Notes: generated by a model from the sequence alone, not told the origin. A DNA stretch of 64,000 bases from Collibacillus ludicampi (GCF_023705585.1 NZ_BOQE01000001.1:273642-337641), one strand, 5' to 3'; counted from the stretch's first letter, positions 38,597-49,819 are shown. Numbers and translations are program-made.

Positions 38597-39478
38597 TCAA
38601 TTAAATGAAACAGCTTGTTGTCCCAGTTGTTCCCAAGATGATTCAAATTGGGCCCGATTCACCGCCTTTGCAGCCGTCCCATCCAATGGATCATTAACAA
38701 AAATCTGATCATTATTAAAGCCAACAATTAAAACCACATGTTCGTTTAATGTCGCATGTACCGGACCGTTGGGACCCTGCCATGTCACCCACGAAGAGGT
38801 CGGTGCAAAATTGACAGTTGTCCAAGCGATAACGGGTTTACCCGAAGCCACCTGATTGAGGATTTGCTCAAAAGAACGCCCCGTCAAATCTATCGCTTTT
38901 CCAGGGAGGATTTGATCTAATAATTTAAATACAGGACTGTGGTATACTCCGTAACCAACATGATTACCGGTGATATCTCCAACAAAGCCGATATTTGGAT
39001 CTCCCCAAGAAGCAATGGATCCATCACTGTCTAGAACTTCTGGCGTTGGATCCTTTGGAATTTCGTTTGCCAATGTCATTTTATCTACCGATTGACCAGC
39101 TGCGTCCAATAGCATAGACAAACTCGTCATCTCGCAACCGTTATAGAGTTCTGGATTTTGTGATTGGGCGGCTACATGAAGGAGAACAGATTGATTCAAA
39201 TGATTCGCTGGTTGGTTCAAGATATTGTTTTGTCCCACTGTATGCTGATTTTGAATAGGAGCGTTTTCGTGCGATTGTGAAAGTATTTTTGAACTTTCTG
39301 TTGTCTGACTGACTTGTTTCTGTTGTTGTTTTTTCTGTAGAATATTGGCATCTATGGTATGCACAATGGAATCGACTCGTTTTGTTAATGGAGTTTGACC
39401 GCTCGGCGTGTACTTTGCGTACGCATAATTTGAAAAGAAGATTGCTAGTGTTATCACTGCACCAATCTTCCATTTCAT
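38597..39478 (-). CDS. Secreted C39-like peptidase (YvpB-like)
   Basis: The 293-residue product has a signal peptide (MKWKIGAVITLAIFFSNYAYA) and a Q/N-rich linker (about 48-95). The papain-like C39_2 domain has Cys115 in NGCEMTSLSMLL, His247 in LNEHVVLIVGF and Asn261/Asp262 in FVNDP. All catalytic positions are present, so it is likely an active extracellular or cell-wall cysteine peptidase. It is monocistronic with its own terminator. AGGAGG precedes the ATG and is part of a 13-bp inverted repeat. Confidence 0.85.
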   Translation of the reverse strand: MKWKIGAVITLAIFFSNYAYAKYTPSGQTPLTKRVDSIVHTIDANILQKKQQQKQVSQTTESSKILSQSHENAPIQNQHTVGQNNILNQPANHLNQSVLLHVAAQSQNPELYNGCEMTSLSMLLDAAGQSVDKMTLANEIPKDPTPEVLDSDGSIASWGDPNIGFVGDITGNHVGYGVYHSPVFKLLDQILPGKAIDLTGRSFEQILNQVASGKPVIAWTTVNFAPTSSWVTWQGPNGPVHATLNEHVVLIVGFNNDQIFVNDPLDGTAAKAVNRAQFESSWEQLGQQAVSFN

Positions 39479-39480
39479 CG

Positions 39481-39571
39481 ATGTACCTCCTATTTAACTG
39501 GAACGTCAAAAATTTCCTTGATTGTTCTCGCATTCATGTTTACATAACAAGTTTTATTATAGGAGGTACAT
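39481..39571 (-). promoter_or_regulatory. 13-bp inverted repeat covering the Shine-Dalgarno of the C39-like gene
   Basis: ATGTACCTCCTAT (39481-39493) and ATAGGAGGTACAT (39559-39571) are perfectly complementary, 65 bases apart. In the mRNA the upstream copy can pair with the whole ribosome binding site of the peptidase gene. If transcription starts upstream of it, translation would be blocked. A TATAAT-like box overlaps the distal copy, so the repeat might instead be an operator pair. Confidence 0.5.
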
Positions 39572-39582
39572 GTGGAATAATT

Positions 39583-40677
39583 TTAGAAATCGTGTGAGAA
39601 TATATGAAGAAACGATCGAATCGGTTCACTGATTTTTTCACATTCCAATACGCCCGCGAGATGCCCGTTCGGTGATTCCAATTCGTAATAAAAAGCGTTC
39701 TTTCCTAATTTTCGTAATCGCTCCACCAAATCACGGCTTTCCTCCGGTGGAAACAGAAGATCTGTACTGCACGGAATGGCCAAAACATCCGCCTGGATAC
39801 GGGAGAGAGCCTGCTCGTACGAACCATACCCATATTCCAGATTATAAAGTTGGCATGCTCTGCTGATATAGGCCCAGTGCAACGGCTCAATATAACGAAT
39901 GCGTTCTTCCACAAGCGCATCCATCTCTTTATGAAAGGAAAAAGGTTGCTCCTTTCCATTCGCTGAAGGAGTTGTAACGGGATACCCCCACTCCCGTTTA
40001 GCAAATTCAACGCAGCGTGCTTGAATCGTCATCGCTTTGACCGCTACCCTCAAACCGGACATTTCATAACCAAAAATCGCGTCGATGCCTACTTGTAACG
40101 GCATAACAGATGTGAAGGAAGGCGTCCGCCCGCCACTGATGACAACCACAACTTTTTGTACGTCTTGCGGATAATCGACCGCCCATTGAAGTGCTTGCAT
40201 GCCCCCCATCGAGGGGCCCGCTACACAATACAAGCGTTCGATTCCCAAAGCATGCAACAACCTTCTCTGCAAACGTACAAAATCTCGGATTGTCACTTGT
40301 GGAAAAGATAGCCCGTACTTTTCTCCAGTCATGGGATTAACAGAAGCCGGACCGGTTGTATACACATTCGGGTTTTTCGCGTTCACGTTGCAAATGACAT
40401 CGGAACAGATGACGAAGAAACGATCGGTATCGAACGCTTTTTGCGGACCGATCAAAGCGTCCCACCACCCTTGCTCTTCTTGCCCATGGAATACGGCCGA
40501 TCCATTACCCCAACTAGCCGCGTGACTCGTCGCACTGAAAAAGTGACAAATCAAAATCGCATTTGAGCGGTCTTCATTTAATGTTCCATAAGTCTCGTAA
40601 CCGATTTCCACGGGCAAGGTTACACCCGCATCAAAAGTAAAGTCTGTAACAGAAAATTTTCTCTTCTCTACATTCAT
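39583..40677 (-). CDS. metX: Homoserine O-acetyltransferase family protein
   Basis: MetX acetylates homoserine for methionine synthesis. The 364-residue alpha/beta-hydrolase has the nucleophile elbow AGPSMGGMQALQWA, an Asp in CSTDLLFPPEES and a late His in PNGHLAGVLE. The usual GHDAFL around the His is replaced by GHLAG, so it belongs to a divergent branch that could use another acyl-CoA or alcohol. The ATG at 40677 follows GAGGGG. metY is 3.4 kb away on the same strand, which supports the methionine role. Confidence 0.85.
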   Translation of the reverse strand: MNVEKRKFSVTDFTFDAGVTLPVEIGYETYGTLNEDRSNAILICHFFSATSHAASWGNGSAVFHGQEEQGWWDALIGPQKAFDTDRFFVICSDVICNVNAKNPNVYTTGPASVNPMTGEKYGLSFPQVTIRDFVRLQRRLLHALGIERLYCVAGPSMGGMQALQWAVDYPQDVQKVVVVISGGRTPSFTSVMPLQVGIDAIFGYEMSGLRVAVKAMTIQARCVEFAKREWGYPVTTPSANGKEQPFSFHKEMDALVEERIRYIEPLHWAYISRACQLYNLEYGYGSYEQALSRIQADVLAIPCSTDLLFPPEESRDLVERLRKLGKNAFYYELESPNGHLAGVLECEKISEPIRSFLHIFSHDF

Positions 40678-40815
40678 GACGTTCGCCCCTCTTTTGACGA
40701 TTGATCTAACGTGAATGATCCGTTCATAAATCAGCCGATCGATTCTTTTAAAAATTCTCTCTACCATCCCTTTTTACCTTCTAGCGATCCTAGAAGGCGA
40801 ACCCTCTTCTCCATT

Positions 40816-40850
40816 AAAAAGCAGGAGGAACAGACATCGTTCCTGTTCCT
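40816..40850 (-). terminator. Terminator after fabG-like gene
   Basis: AGGAACAG/CTGTTCCT (40843-40850 with 40826-40833) forms an 8-bp stem on the minus strand, followed by CCTGCTTTTT. A second small hairpin, CCTTCTAG/CTAGAAGG near 40778-40798, lies in the metX leader. Confidence 0.75.
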
Positions 40851-40893
40851 CTGTTCAAACCTATATTCCTATTTACCCCTCTTGCGGTCTTCC

Positions 40894-41634
40894 CTAGAAT
40901 ACCAGTCCCCCGTCCACGCTTAATACGGCTCCGTTGATGAAGCTCGCTTCATCGGAGGCAAGGAACAGATAGGCGTTAGCGATATCAGAAGGCTGGCCCA
41001 GGCGCCGTAAGGGGGTTCGTTCTTTCATCAATTCGAGTATCTTCTCCGGCACTTTGTCTGTCATTCCTGTTACAATGAATCCCGGGGCAACCGCATTCAC
41101 CCGGATTCCTTTGGGCCCAAGTTCCTTAGCCCAGGTTTTCGTCATGCCGATCACACCGGCCTTGGCGGCTGCATAGTTTGTTTGCCCAACGTTCCCATAC
41201 AGCCCAACAACAGATGCGGCATTCAGAATCACACCACTTCCCCGATCGATCATCTCTTTTGCCACCACATGCGTACAATAGAAAACGCCGCTTAAATTAA
41301 TCGCAATCACTCTCTCCCACTGTTCTGCTTCCATTTTGACAAGAAAACCGTCGCGCGTAATCCCTGCGTTATTGATTAAAACATCGATCTGTGTAAACCG
41401 TTCCCGTGTCACATCCACCATCTTCTGTACATCATGGAGTTGACTCACATCCGCTTTGACAAATTCCGCCTCTGCCCCTTGGTTTCGCAATTCTTCTCGT
41501 GTAGAGATGCCGCTTGTTTCATCAAAATCGGCGATCATCACTTTCGCACCGTTTTTTGAGAAAAGAAGCGCCGTCTCTTTGCCAATCCCATTAGCCCCTC
41601 CAGTAATGAGCACCACTTTATCTTTGAACCGCAT
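40894..41634 (-). CDS. Short-chain dehydrogenase, FabG-like
   Basis: The 246-residue SDR has the NAD(P) motif TGGANGIGKE, the NNAG motif and the catalytic Tyr-Lys in NYAAAKAG with Ser in NAASVVG. It ends SVDGGLVF. It resembles 3-oxoacyl-ACP reductase or acetoacetyl-CoA reductase. It stands alone with its own terminator, not in a fatty-acid operon, so the substrate is open. GGAGGTG precedes the ATG. Confidence 0.85.
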   Translation of the reverse strand: MRFKDKVVLITGGANGIGKETALLFSKNGAKVMIADFDETSGISTREELRNQGAEAEFVKADVSQLHDVQKMVDVTRERFTQIDVLINNAGITRDGFLVKMEAEQWERVIAINLSGVFYCTHVVAKEMIDRGSGVILNAASVVGLYGNVGQTNYAAAKAGVIGMTKTWAKELGPKGIRVNAVAPGFIVTGMTDKVPEKILELMKERTPLRRLGQPSDIANAYLFLASDEASFINGAVLSVDGGLVF

Positions 41635-41742
41635 GATGCCACCTCCGTGTTCGAAAATTTAATCTATTCCAATATATATGCAACAATATCCCCTGAGAAG
41701 TTTTCCAATATAATAGGGTTTCATACGATGGGGTTCAAAATG

Positions 41743-41774
41743 CAAAAAAAATCCATACGCAAAACGTATGGATT
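41743..41774 (-). terminator. Terminator after the symporter gene
   Basis: A perfect 10-bp stem AATCCATACG/CGTATGGATT (41765-41774 with 41750-41759), read on the minus strand, is followed by a run of T residues. Confidence 0.9.
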
Positions 41775-41821
41775 GTCATCACCTTCGTATTCGACTTACA
41801 TCGAAAAAACGATCGATGCGC

Positions 41822-43338
41822 CTAACCGATTCTCTTGATTCCTGTATTCGCTTGAACGAATATTTCCGTAAACTTCTCTTCATCTTCCTTTCTTGCTGCT
41901 GCGCTCAAAACTGTCCCCAAGTAACAAGCAAGAAAACCAAGTGGAACAGACACGATAGCAGGGCTCTTCAGCGGGAAGATCGCATGGGCAGGCATCACAT
42001 TGGGACTGATCAAGATCAATCCGACTGAGCCCAACAGTCCTACAAGCATACCAGTTACTGCACCGGTCGTATTAAATGTTCTCCAAAAAATGGTCAACAC
42101 GATCACCGGAAGGTTGGCACTGGCAGCCACACAGAACGCCAAAGCGACTAAATACGAAACATTAAAGTTTTTCGCTCCCAGAGCAAGAATGATCGAGAAA
42201 ATAGAGATACCGACGGATGCCCAACGTGCCGCTTTCATCTGTTCGCTTTCACTCGCTTTTCCTTGACGCAGTACATTCGAATAGAAGTCGTGTGCGAAGG
42301 CGCTAGCCGCGGATATCACGAGTCCGGCAACAACGGCGAGAATCGTCGCAAAAGCAACCGCGGATATGAAAGCAAGAAAAATATTCCCCCCCAAATATTC
42401 TGCCAATTGAGGTGCGGCAAGATTGCCTGCCGCATTCGCCTTTTTGATCGTGTCTTGCCCAAGGAAATATGCGGCACCATACCCCAGAATCGGAGTCATC
42501 AAATAGAATATCCCGATGATCCATGTAGCAATAATGATCGATTTGCGAGCCGTTTGCGCATTGGGAACCGAGAGGAAGCGAATCAGAATGTGAGGCAATC
42601 CCGCTGTTCCAAGTACCAACGCAAGATTCAGGGAAATGACATCCAAACCTGCTTGAATCGTCGTCGGCGGGGGCGGTGTGACCGCTTTGTCTCCAATCTT
42701 AAGAGCAACCTGATTAAACATTTCGACTACATTAAAGTGGAAGTGAGCGAGAACCATCAGGGAAAGGGCAATGGTACCTCCCATGAGCAAAACAGCCTTG
42801 ACGATCTGAACCCAAGTGGTAGCCAACATCCCGCCTGCGACAACATAGATCGTCATCAAGATACCGATGATGATAATCGATGTAGAATAGTCCAGTCCCA
42901 ACAATAACTTGATGATAGCACCAGCACCGACTAACTGCGCGATCATGTAAAACGTGCTGATCGCCAGTGTATTTAACGCGGCAACGGAACGGATCGCCTT
43001 GGCATTAAAGCGAGCTGCAATCATATCCGCCATCGTATACTTCCCAAGATTGCGCAACGGTTCGGCAACGATCAGGAGAACCACCAGATAAGCTACCAAA
43101 TAGCCGATCGAATAGAAGAATCCGGAAAAACCGTTCAGCGCAATGGCCCCGCGATTCCAAGAAACGATGCGGCAGACATGTAATCCCCTGGAATGGCCAA
43201 TCCGTTTTGCCAACCGGTGATACTGCCCCCCGCCACATAAAATTCGCTGGTTGAATGATTCCGTCGTGCCGCCCAATAGGTGATCAAGAGTGTGAGTACG
43301 ATAATTCCGACAAAGAAAATAAATGCGGTCGTATTCAT
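41822..43338 (-). pseudogene. Sodium/solute symporter (ActP/MctP-like) with a one-base frameshift
   Basis: The start (ATG 43338, [19 protein letters not shown]) continues to [14 protein letters not shown]. The frame then ends, and the protein resumes in another frame with [18 protein letters not shown]. Adding one G to the G4 run (plus-strand C4 at 43147-43150) restores one product of about 505 residues with 13 membrane helices of the SSS family, the acetate/monocarboxylate branch. Its start overlaps the DUF485 gene by four bases, as in yjcH-actP. The break may be real or a sequencing error. The rest of the frame is intact and shows no decay. Confidence 0.88.
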
Positions 43339-43715
43339 TGAACTTTCTCCCCCTTTTGCGCGGCTTCCCGCTTCACCCTCTCGGAGAGTTCATCAAACTG
43401 ATTCGCCTTTTTCATATAGAGATGACTGAGTCCCCACGTCATTATGAACTGCGCAAACGCGTACAAATACGCCCAATTGATCGCGCCAATCGCCTTTTTG
43501 TTCAGTACAGTCGTAAAAGCGGTTAGAATCGGAAGAACGAAATAGAATACCATAAAGAAGATCATTGCAGGAATAATGAAAGCTCGTTTTTTCCGAATGA
43601 GTTCCTGAAATGCTGAAGAGTGAACGATTCGCTCCCATTCACCCGTTGACGCCGGACGGATGTTCTCTGAATCAGGGATGGAAGCGTTTACGCCAGTGTG
43701 AAGATTCGTTTTCAT
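43335..43715 (-). CDS. DUF485 membrane protein, symporter partner
   Basis: The 126-residue product has two hydrophobic helices (about 45-67 and 80-100) and a charged tail. This is the DUF485/YjcH architecture, which regularly precedes ActP-type symporters. The 4-bp overlap with the symporter start implies coupling. The upstream gap 43716-43972 is AT-rich, presumably the promoter, and contains no gene I can support. Confidence 0.85.
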   Translation of the reverse strand: MKTNLHTGVNASIPDSENIRPASTGEWERIVHSSAFQELIRKKRAFIIPAMIFFMVFYFVLPILTAFTTVLNKKAIGAINWAYLYAFAQFIMTWGLSHLYMKKANQFDELSERVKREAAQKGEKVQ

Positions 43716-43972
43716 GATCCTCCCCCTTTGAACTTTTTTAAATTAATCATAATTGTGAAGATTCAAATATATAGACCGATACTCACCTCCACTCCCGAAC
43801 ACTTTTCTTGAAAATGATTCCTAAGACCTAGACGTAAATCATTTTATCATAATATTTTCATATATTGCAGATTATTTTTCTATTACAGAGTATTTTTTCT
43901 AATCCGATTTCATTTAAAATGCTTCTGTACCTTCATTCAGGGGTGAGGAAGTCTCTGCGAGGCGATATTAAC

Positions 43973-44003
43973 AAATAAGCTCGCCGCCTATTTGACGACG
44001 AGC
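43973..44003 (-). terminator. Terminator after metY
   Basis: GCTCGTCGTC/GGCGGCGAGC (43994-44003 with 43979-43988) gives a 10-bp stem with two G-U pairs and a five-base loop on the minus strand, followed by TTATTTG. It lies 83 bp past the metY stop. Confidence 0.65.
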
Positions 44004-44086
44004 CTTCTTGCAATCTTCTCCCATCATTCCCGAAAGATCGATCATACACGTATAATCAAAGCGACTCTTCACAGTGAATGTACGCA

Positions 44087-45394
<1,308 letters not shown>

Positions 45395-45432
45395 TTAAAA
45401 AATAAATCAATCAATTTTCAACGATTGAATAT

Positions 45433-45462
45433 ACCATATCATTCCTATCGAATAACCGTCAA
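45433..45462 (-). promoter_or_regulatory. Probable sigma-A promoter of metY
   Basis: On the minus strand TTGACG (45457-45462) and TATGGT (45433-45438) are 18 bases apart, 60 bp upstream of the start. Confidence 0.5.
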
Positions 45463-45604
45463 TATATTTTTGCTTGTATCCTTGAGTGGGACAACGCCCA
45501 ATTCCATCGAATCTCTACTACGGGATCTCTACTATCAGAATGAATGAATTTATTCTCGTGATTTTCATCTTCTTCGTTCCACCATCAGGATAATAAAAAG
45601 AAAA

Positions 45605-45659
45605 GGACTCAACCACTAACTGAATGAAAGTCATCAATAAGACTACATCGGTTGAGTCC
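45605..45659 (-). terminator. Terminator after nrdJ
   Basis: A perfect 10-bp stem GGACTCAACC/GGTTGAGTCC (45650-45659 with 45605-45614), read on the minus strand, encloses a loop with its own small AGTC/GACT pairing and is followed by TTTTCTTTTT. Confidence 0.8.
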
Positions 45660-45763
45660 AATTCCATCTAACTTTATATGAATATATTTTCCGCAGATTC
45701 TGAAGCAATCCGGCTATTTATGAACTTACAGGAAACCTCCTGTGCTTATCTACAATCATACCA

Positions 45764-48700
45764 CTAACACTTGCTATACCCGCATGCCTCACATTCGTTG
45801 CATCCGCCCTGGCGGATCAATGTGTGCTGATGACAACGCGGGCATAGATCCTTGCCTACGTTGAACTCCCGCAGACTGGGCCGTTCTTGAAGGGATTCCT
45901 CCGTACAACTTGCCAATTCCTTCGATGACATGAAACGCAACGGGAATGTCTCCGAGTGTTCGATCAGGGATTTGGCGATTGCGTCTGGGACAGAAGTGAT
46001 GCGCCGATCCCCGAAACCTACGGAGTTCGCCCCTCCGATTCCTGAGAAGTGTTGTACGAGCACCGCTTCTTTATTTGGATTCTGTGAGTCCATCAGGTAG
46101 AGGGTAATCGCCCGGCCAAGCGCTTCGTTCGCTGCGTAAACATCCGAACCGGCTTTCCCTATGTTGACAAAAATTTCACGCGCCAGATGATCATCCGGAT
46201 CATCATTGATGGTGATATAGGCGGTGCCAAGAGGAGTTTCCTTTTTGTACGTCGCACCGTATAACACGTCCGGACGCTTCTTCTTCTTGTAAACGGAACA
46301 GCCGCATGTTGTTCCCGATTTCATCTCCTGAGTATCTGCCTGTTGCGCTTCCGTTTGTTCTTCGGGCTCCTTTTCTATTTTCTCTTTCAAAGAAAGCACT
46401 TGTTCCGAACGGGAGCCGTCGCGGTAAATCGTTACACCTTTGCAGCCAAGCTCATAAGCGAGATCGTACAAACGCTTGGTATCTTCTACCGTATAGGAGT
46501 TTGGCGCATTACATGTCTTGGAAATCGAACTGTCGATCCATTTTTGTAAAGCCGCTTGGACACGCACATGCTCTTCCGGTGTCAGATCCATCGCCGTCAC
46601 GAAATAAGGCGGCAACGTGTCGCGTGTGACACCCTCGTGTGTGCGGATATAGTCATCTACAATTTTTGCATTTTCTTCAAACATACCTAAACGTGAATTG
46701 CGAAAATACGACCATGCATAGTATGGCTCGCAACCCGTGGAACACCCGATCATCGTTCCGGTCGTTCCCGTCGGAGCGATCGTCATCGTTGTCACGTTTC
46801 GTACTCCATACTTCCTGATCGCTTCCACCACATGCGGCTTTTCCTGAGCCATGTGTTTCATATAGCCGGATTGCAGGAAGAGATCAGCGTCAAATTTTGG
46901 GAATGGACCATTTTCCTTCGCCAATTCTACCGATTCGAGATAACACCATTCGGCCATCAATCCCATCAGCACATCGATCAGCTTTGTCGATTCTTCACTT
47001 CCGTAACGAATCCCGCAATACAGCAGCAAATCATGCAAGCCCATGATCCCGAGACCGACGCGGCGCTCCGACAGTTGATTTTGCCGGTTTTCTTCGAAAG
47101 GATAGAAGGTCGCATCGATGACAGCATCTTGAAAACGCAAGCCGATGCGGGTAATCCGCTCCAATTCCTCCCATTTAATATGATGGAGCAGAAACTCTGT
47201 CTTCTCGTCATTGAAATGTTTTCTCAGTTGCTCACGAATATACGCTTCCTTTTCCGGATCTGCGAATGAAACTTGCTCACCACAATCCTCGAAACCGACG
47301 GCAAATTTGGAGAGAACGACCGCCCCCAGATTGCAGATGCCGTAAGCCGGCAGTCCTTGCTCACCACATGGGTTCGTCGCAATAATCGGATTGAAATAGT
47401 GAGAGTTGGACATCGCATTGTAGCGTCCAAGAAAGACCACTCCCGGTTCGGCAGACTTCCATGCCGAAACCATGATCTCATCCCACAGCTCCGTTGCCGA
47501 AAGCTTCTCGTATGTGACCAACTCGCGTCCGGAAGCTTCCCATGCATGGAAGTCCCCGTCGAAGTCGTACATCTCTTCAAGCGGCGGATAACCGAGTTCC
47601 CAATCTTCCCCTCGCTCTTTCGCACGCATAAATTCTTCGGAGATACCGACCGAAATATTCGCCCCCGTGATCACACCGTCGACTTGTTTACAGGTGATAA
47701 ATTTGCGCAGATCGGCGTGCTTATCATTCAATATCAGCATCAATGCACCGCGGCGGGATCCACCTTGCAATGTCAGTTGACATCCTACCGACATGATTTC
47801 GCCGACACCAACGGGACCAAACCCTTGACCGAATACCAGGTTCCCTTTGTCATAGAGGATTCCCCACGAATAAGCGCCGGAGCTGCGTCCATTGACACCG
47901 CGAACATAACTGTATCGCGGACGCAACGAGGACAATACGATAGAGACTTTCTTTCCTTCCAACATCTTCTCCCACATATCTCCGAGCGTACTCGCGATCG
48001 TACCGCGGCGATCCCCCGGGATCAGCGTAACGCCGACCAAGTCTTGTACGACCATCACGTCCGATTCAAGAATCTTCTCATAAAGCGTTTCTGCGGAGAT
48101 CGTTTCCCCGTACGTAACAGGTAGACCCTCTTCGATCCACTGTTGAATATTCCCGTTCCATTTTTCGTCATACCCCTCCGTCGTCGTGTCCGGGAAAACG
48201 AACGTCCAATCGGCACCTTCCTCTACGGCACGCAAAAATTCCGCATTGACACGTACCACTTTGGTGCTGTTTTCATACGTTTCCGCCAGAAAATCCAAGA
48301 TGTCGGCATGCCAAACATCCAACACCAGATGCAGCTCCGTTTTGCGGGATTTGTCAGTGACGGGAGTTATCGTTCCTTGTGGTGGGACTTCCGACAAATT
48401 CATTCCAACACCGCCCGAGCGCGCTTGGATCTCCAAAGTCTGCCCGAACGAAGTCGCGTAATCACGAGGTGTCGGTCCAACGTTGGGAATGACGAAGCAG
48501 TTATAACTCGTCGTCTGAATGCCCGTTCCGAGAGAAGCGTTGATGCGTCCTCCAGGAACGTAGCGCCATTTGCTTTGCAACTCATAGAAAAGCGTTTCCC
48601 AACGCTCCGGATCTTTCGTCACCGCTGCAGCGCCTTTCGCGATCCGTTTCCACATCTGTCTGGGTGACGTTTCTTTTAGGACATCGATATGGTCATATGA

Positions 48701-48952
48701 GAGTTCGATTTGGAACCCATCACGCAGTTCCACCGTCGCCAGCCGTTCTTCCGGTTGTAATGCCACAACCCTTGCCAGTTCGTGATACGCGCGTTTCTTA
48801 TCGATCACGGCAACGACCAGACTGCCCACTTGTAAAGTTTCTTTTTGCGTATCTTTTAACAGATAGCGATCTGCTACGATTCTCTCACCCGTCGTTGAGA
48901 GATAATCTTCCTCCGTAAATGGGAGCATACTCGTTTGTATGCTTTGTGTCAT
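45764..48952 (-). CDS. nrdJ: Adenosylcobalamin-dependent ribonucleotide reductase, class II
   Basis: NrdJ reduces ribonucleotides with a B12-derived radical and needs no oxygen. The 1062-residue product has the redox cysteine in VGCQLTLQGGSRRGAL and the active-site motif ATNPCGEQGLPAYGICNLG with the thiyl Cys. It has the long class II C-terminal region, ending in a cysteine-rich zinc tail with CPRCHQH and CNECEACGYSKC. nrdR lies 12 bp upstream in the same operon, so the gene is repressed by NrdR. A B12 supply is implied. No class I subunits are seen here. Confidence 0.96.
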   Translation of the reverse strand: MTQSIQTSMLPFTEEDYLSTTGERIVADRYLLKDTQKETLQVGSLVVAVIDKKRAYHELARVVALQPEERLATVELRDGFQIELSYDHIDVLKETSPRQMWKRIAKGAAAVTKDPERWETLFYELQSKWRYVPGGRINASLGTGIQTTSYNCFVIPNVGPTPRDYATSFGQTLEIQARSGGVGMNLSEVPPQGTITPVTDKSRKTELHLVLDVWHADILDFLAETYENSTKVVRVNAEFLRAVEEGADWTFVFPDTTTEGYDEKWNGNIQQWIEEGLPVTYGETISAETLYEKILESDVMVVQDLVGVTLIPGDRRGTIASTLGDMWEKMLEGKKVSIVLSSLRPRYSYVRGVNGRSSGAYSWGILYDKGNLVFGQGFGPVGVGEIMSVGCQLTLQGGSRRGALMLILNDKHADLRKFITCKQVDGVITGANISVGISEEFMRAKERGEDWELGYPPLEEMYDFDGDFHAWEASGRELVTYEKLSATELWDEIMVSAWKSAEPGVVFLGRYNAMSNSHYFNPIIATNPCGEQGLPAYGICNLGAVVLSKFAVGFEDCGEQVSFADPEKEAYIREQLRKHFNDEKTEFLLHHIKWEELERITRIGLRFQDAVIDATFYPFEENRQNQLSERRVGLGIMGLHDLLLYCGIRYGSEESTKLIDVLMGLMAEWCYLESVELAKENGPFPKFDADLFLQSGYMKHMAQEKPHVVEAIRKYGVRNVTTMTIAPTGTTGTMIGCSTGCEPYYAWSYFRNSRLGMFEENAKIVDDYIRTHEGVTRDTLPPYFVTAMDLTPEEHVRVQAALQKWIDSSISKTCNAPNSYTVEDTKRLYDLAYELGCKGVTIYRDGSRSEQVLSLKEKIEKEPEEQTEAQQADTQEMKSGTTCGCSVYKKKKRPDVLYGATYKKETPLGTAYITINDDPDDHLAREIFVNIGKAGSDVYAANEALGRAITLYLMDSQNPNKEAVLVQHFSGIGGANSVGFGDRRITSVPDAIAKSLIEHSETFPLRFMSSKELASCTEESLQERPSLREFNVGKDLCPRCHQHTLIRQGGCNECEACGYSKC

Positions 48953-48964
48953 ATGATTTACCTC

Positions 48965-49420
48965 CTAGTTTTTATTCAACAGCCCAAGGATCTCGTTTGC
49001 AAATGTCTCAACGTCTCTAAACTGACGATAGACGCTGGCGAACCGCACATAGGCGACACCATCCAACACACGCAATTTCTCCATCACTTTTTCTCCAATT
49101 CTTTCCGAAGAAATTTCCTTATCATATTCTGCTCGCAGTTCCCGCTCAACCTGATCGACGAGCGATTCGATTTGTTCAAGCGGGATCGGTCGTTTCTCAC
49201 ACGCTTTTAATACACCGCGCAACAGCTTTTCGCGCGAAAATTCATCCCGCCGTTTGTCTTTCTTGATCACCATCAGTGGAGCCATCTCCACTTTTTCGTA
49301 TGTGGTAAACCTTTTCATGCAGGCTTCACACTCGCGTCTGCGCCGAATCGTTGTATGGTCTTCACTCGCACGCGACTCGATCACACGCGAATGGGGATGT
49401 TGACAAAAGGGACAGCGCAC
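48965..49420 (-). CDS. nrdR: Transcriptional repressor NrdR
   Basis: NrdR represses ribonucleotide reductase genes when dATP is high. The 151-residue product has the zinc ribbon CPFCQH...CEAC at residues 3-34 and an ATP-cone (about 49-139). It is co-transcribed with nrdJ, and tandem NrdR boxes lie in its own promoter, so it is autoregulated. In Bacillus nrdR usually sits near dnaB/dnaI, so this pairing is a different arrangement. Confidence 0.96.
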   Translation of the reverse strand: MRCPFCQHPHSRVIESRASEDHTTIRRRRECEACMKRFTTYEKVEMAPLMVIKKDKRRDEFSREKLLRGVLKACEKRPIPLEQIESLVDQVERELRAEYDKEISSERIGEKVMEKLRVLDGVAYVRFASVYRQFRDVETFANEILGLLNKN

Positions 49421-49485
49421 GACACATCCCTCCTGTTTCTATTGTTCGGACAATACGAAAGATTGAATATGTACGTACATCCACA

Positions 49486-49548
49486 ACACTATATATAGCG
49501 CTTATTATGTGTACTTCGAAATTATAACACTAGATCTAGGAAGGTCAA
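49486..49548 (-). promoter_or_regulatory. nrdR-nrdJ promoter with two NrdR boxes
   Basis: On the minus strand TTGACC (49543-49548) and TATAAT (49521-49526) form a promoter. The 16-bp spacer between them (49527-49542) is itself an NrdR box, and a second box, ACACTATATATAGCGC on the plus strand, lies at 49486-49501. Both fit acaCwAtATaTwGtgt. Their starts are 41 bp apart, close to four helical turns. Repressor binding would cover the promoter. Confidence 0.85.
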
Positions 49549-49739
49549 GGATTGATTTTCCTATAAAAATCAAGTGAAAGAAGGAGCAAAGGGCTGGCAG
49601 TATCAAGCTAATCGTCGTCTATTCGGACAAGCAAGTGTTGGCTCTGCTTGCCATATAAAAATCCCTTTATGACGGGAAAACGCATTATACTGTCGAAAAA
49701 TATTTTTTCACAATACAAAGCATCAATCATAGCGCATGA

Positions 49740-49763
49740 AAAATACCGCCCCTTTAAGGGCGG
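49740..49763 (-). terminator. Terminator after the HAD phosphatase gene
   Basis: CCGCCC/GGGCGG (49746-49751, 49758-49763), read on the minus strand, is followed by TATTTTTC. The remaining 49549-49739 holds no gene I can support. Confidence 0.75.
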
Positions 49764-49819
49764 CGTTCACTCACGAGGTTGTGCAATAACACCGGGAAAC
49801 ATGGCTGTGAATACGTTCT

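Noticed and set aside
39566..39634. 20-codon plus-strand peptide after AGGAGGTAC near 39570
   Set aside because: It lies antisense to the end of metX. The Shine-Dalgarno-like sequence is explained by the inverted repeat that pairs with the peptidase ribosome binding site.
40678..40893. S-box (SAM-I) riboswitch before metX
   Set aside because: The interval is short, contains the fabG-like terminator and a small hairpin, and lacks the S-box core. The metY leader was checked with the same result.
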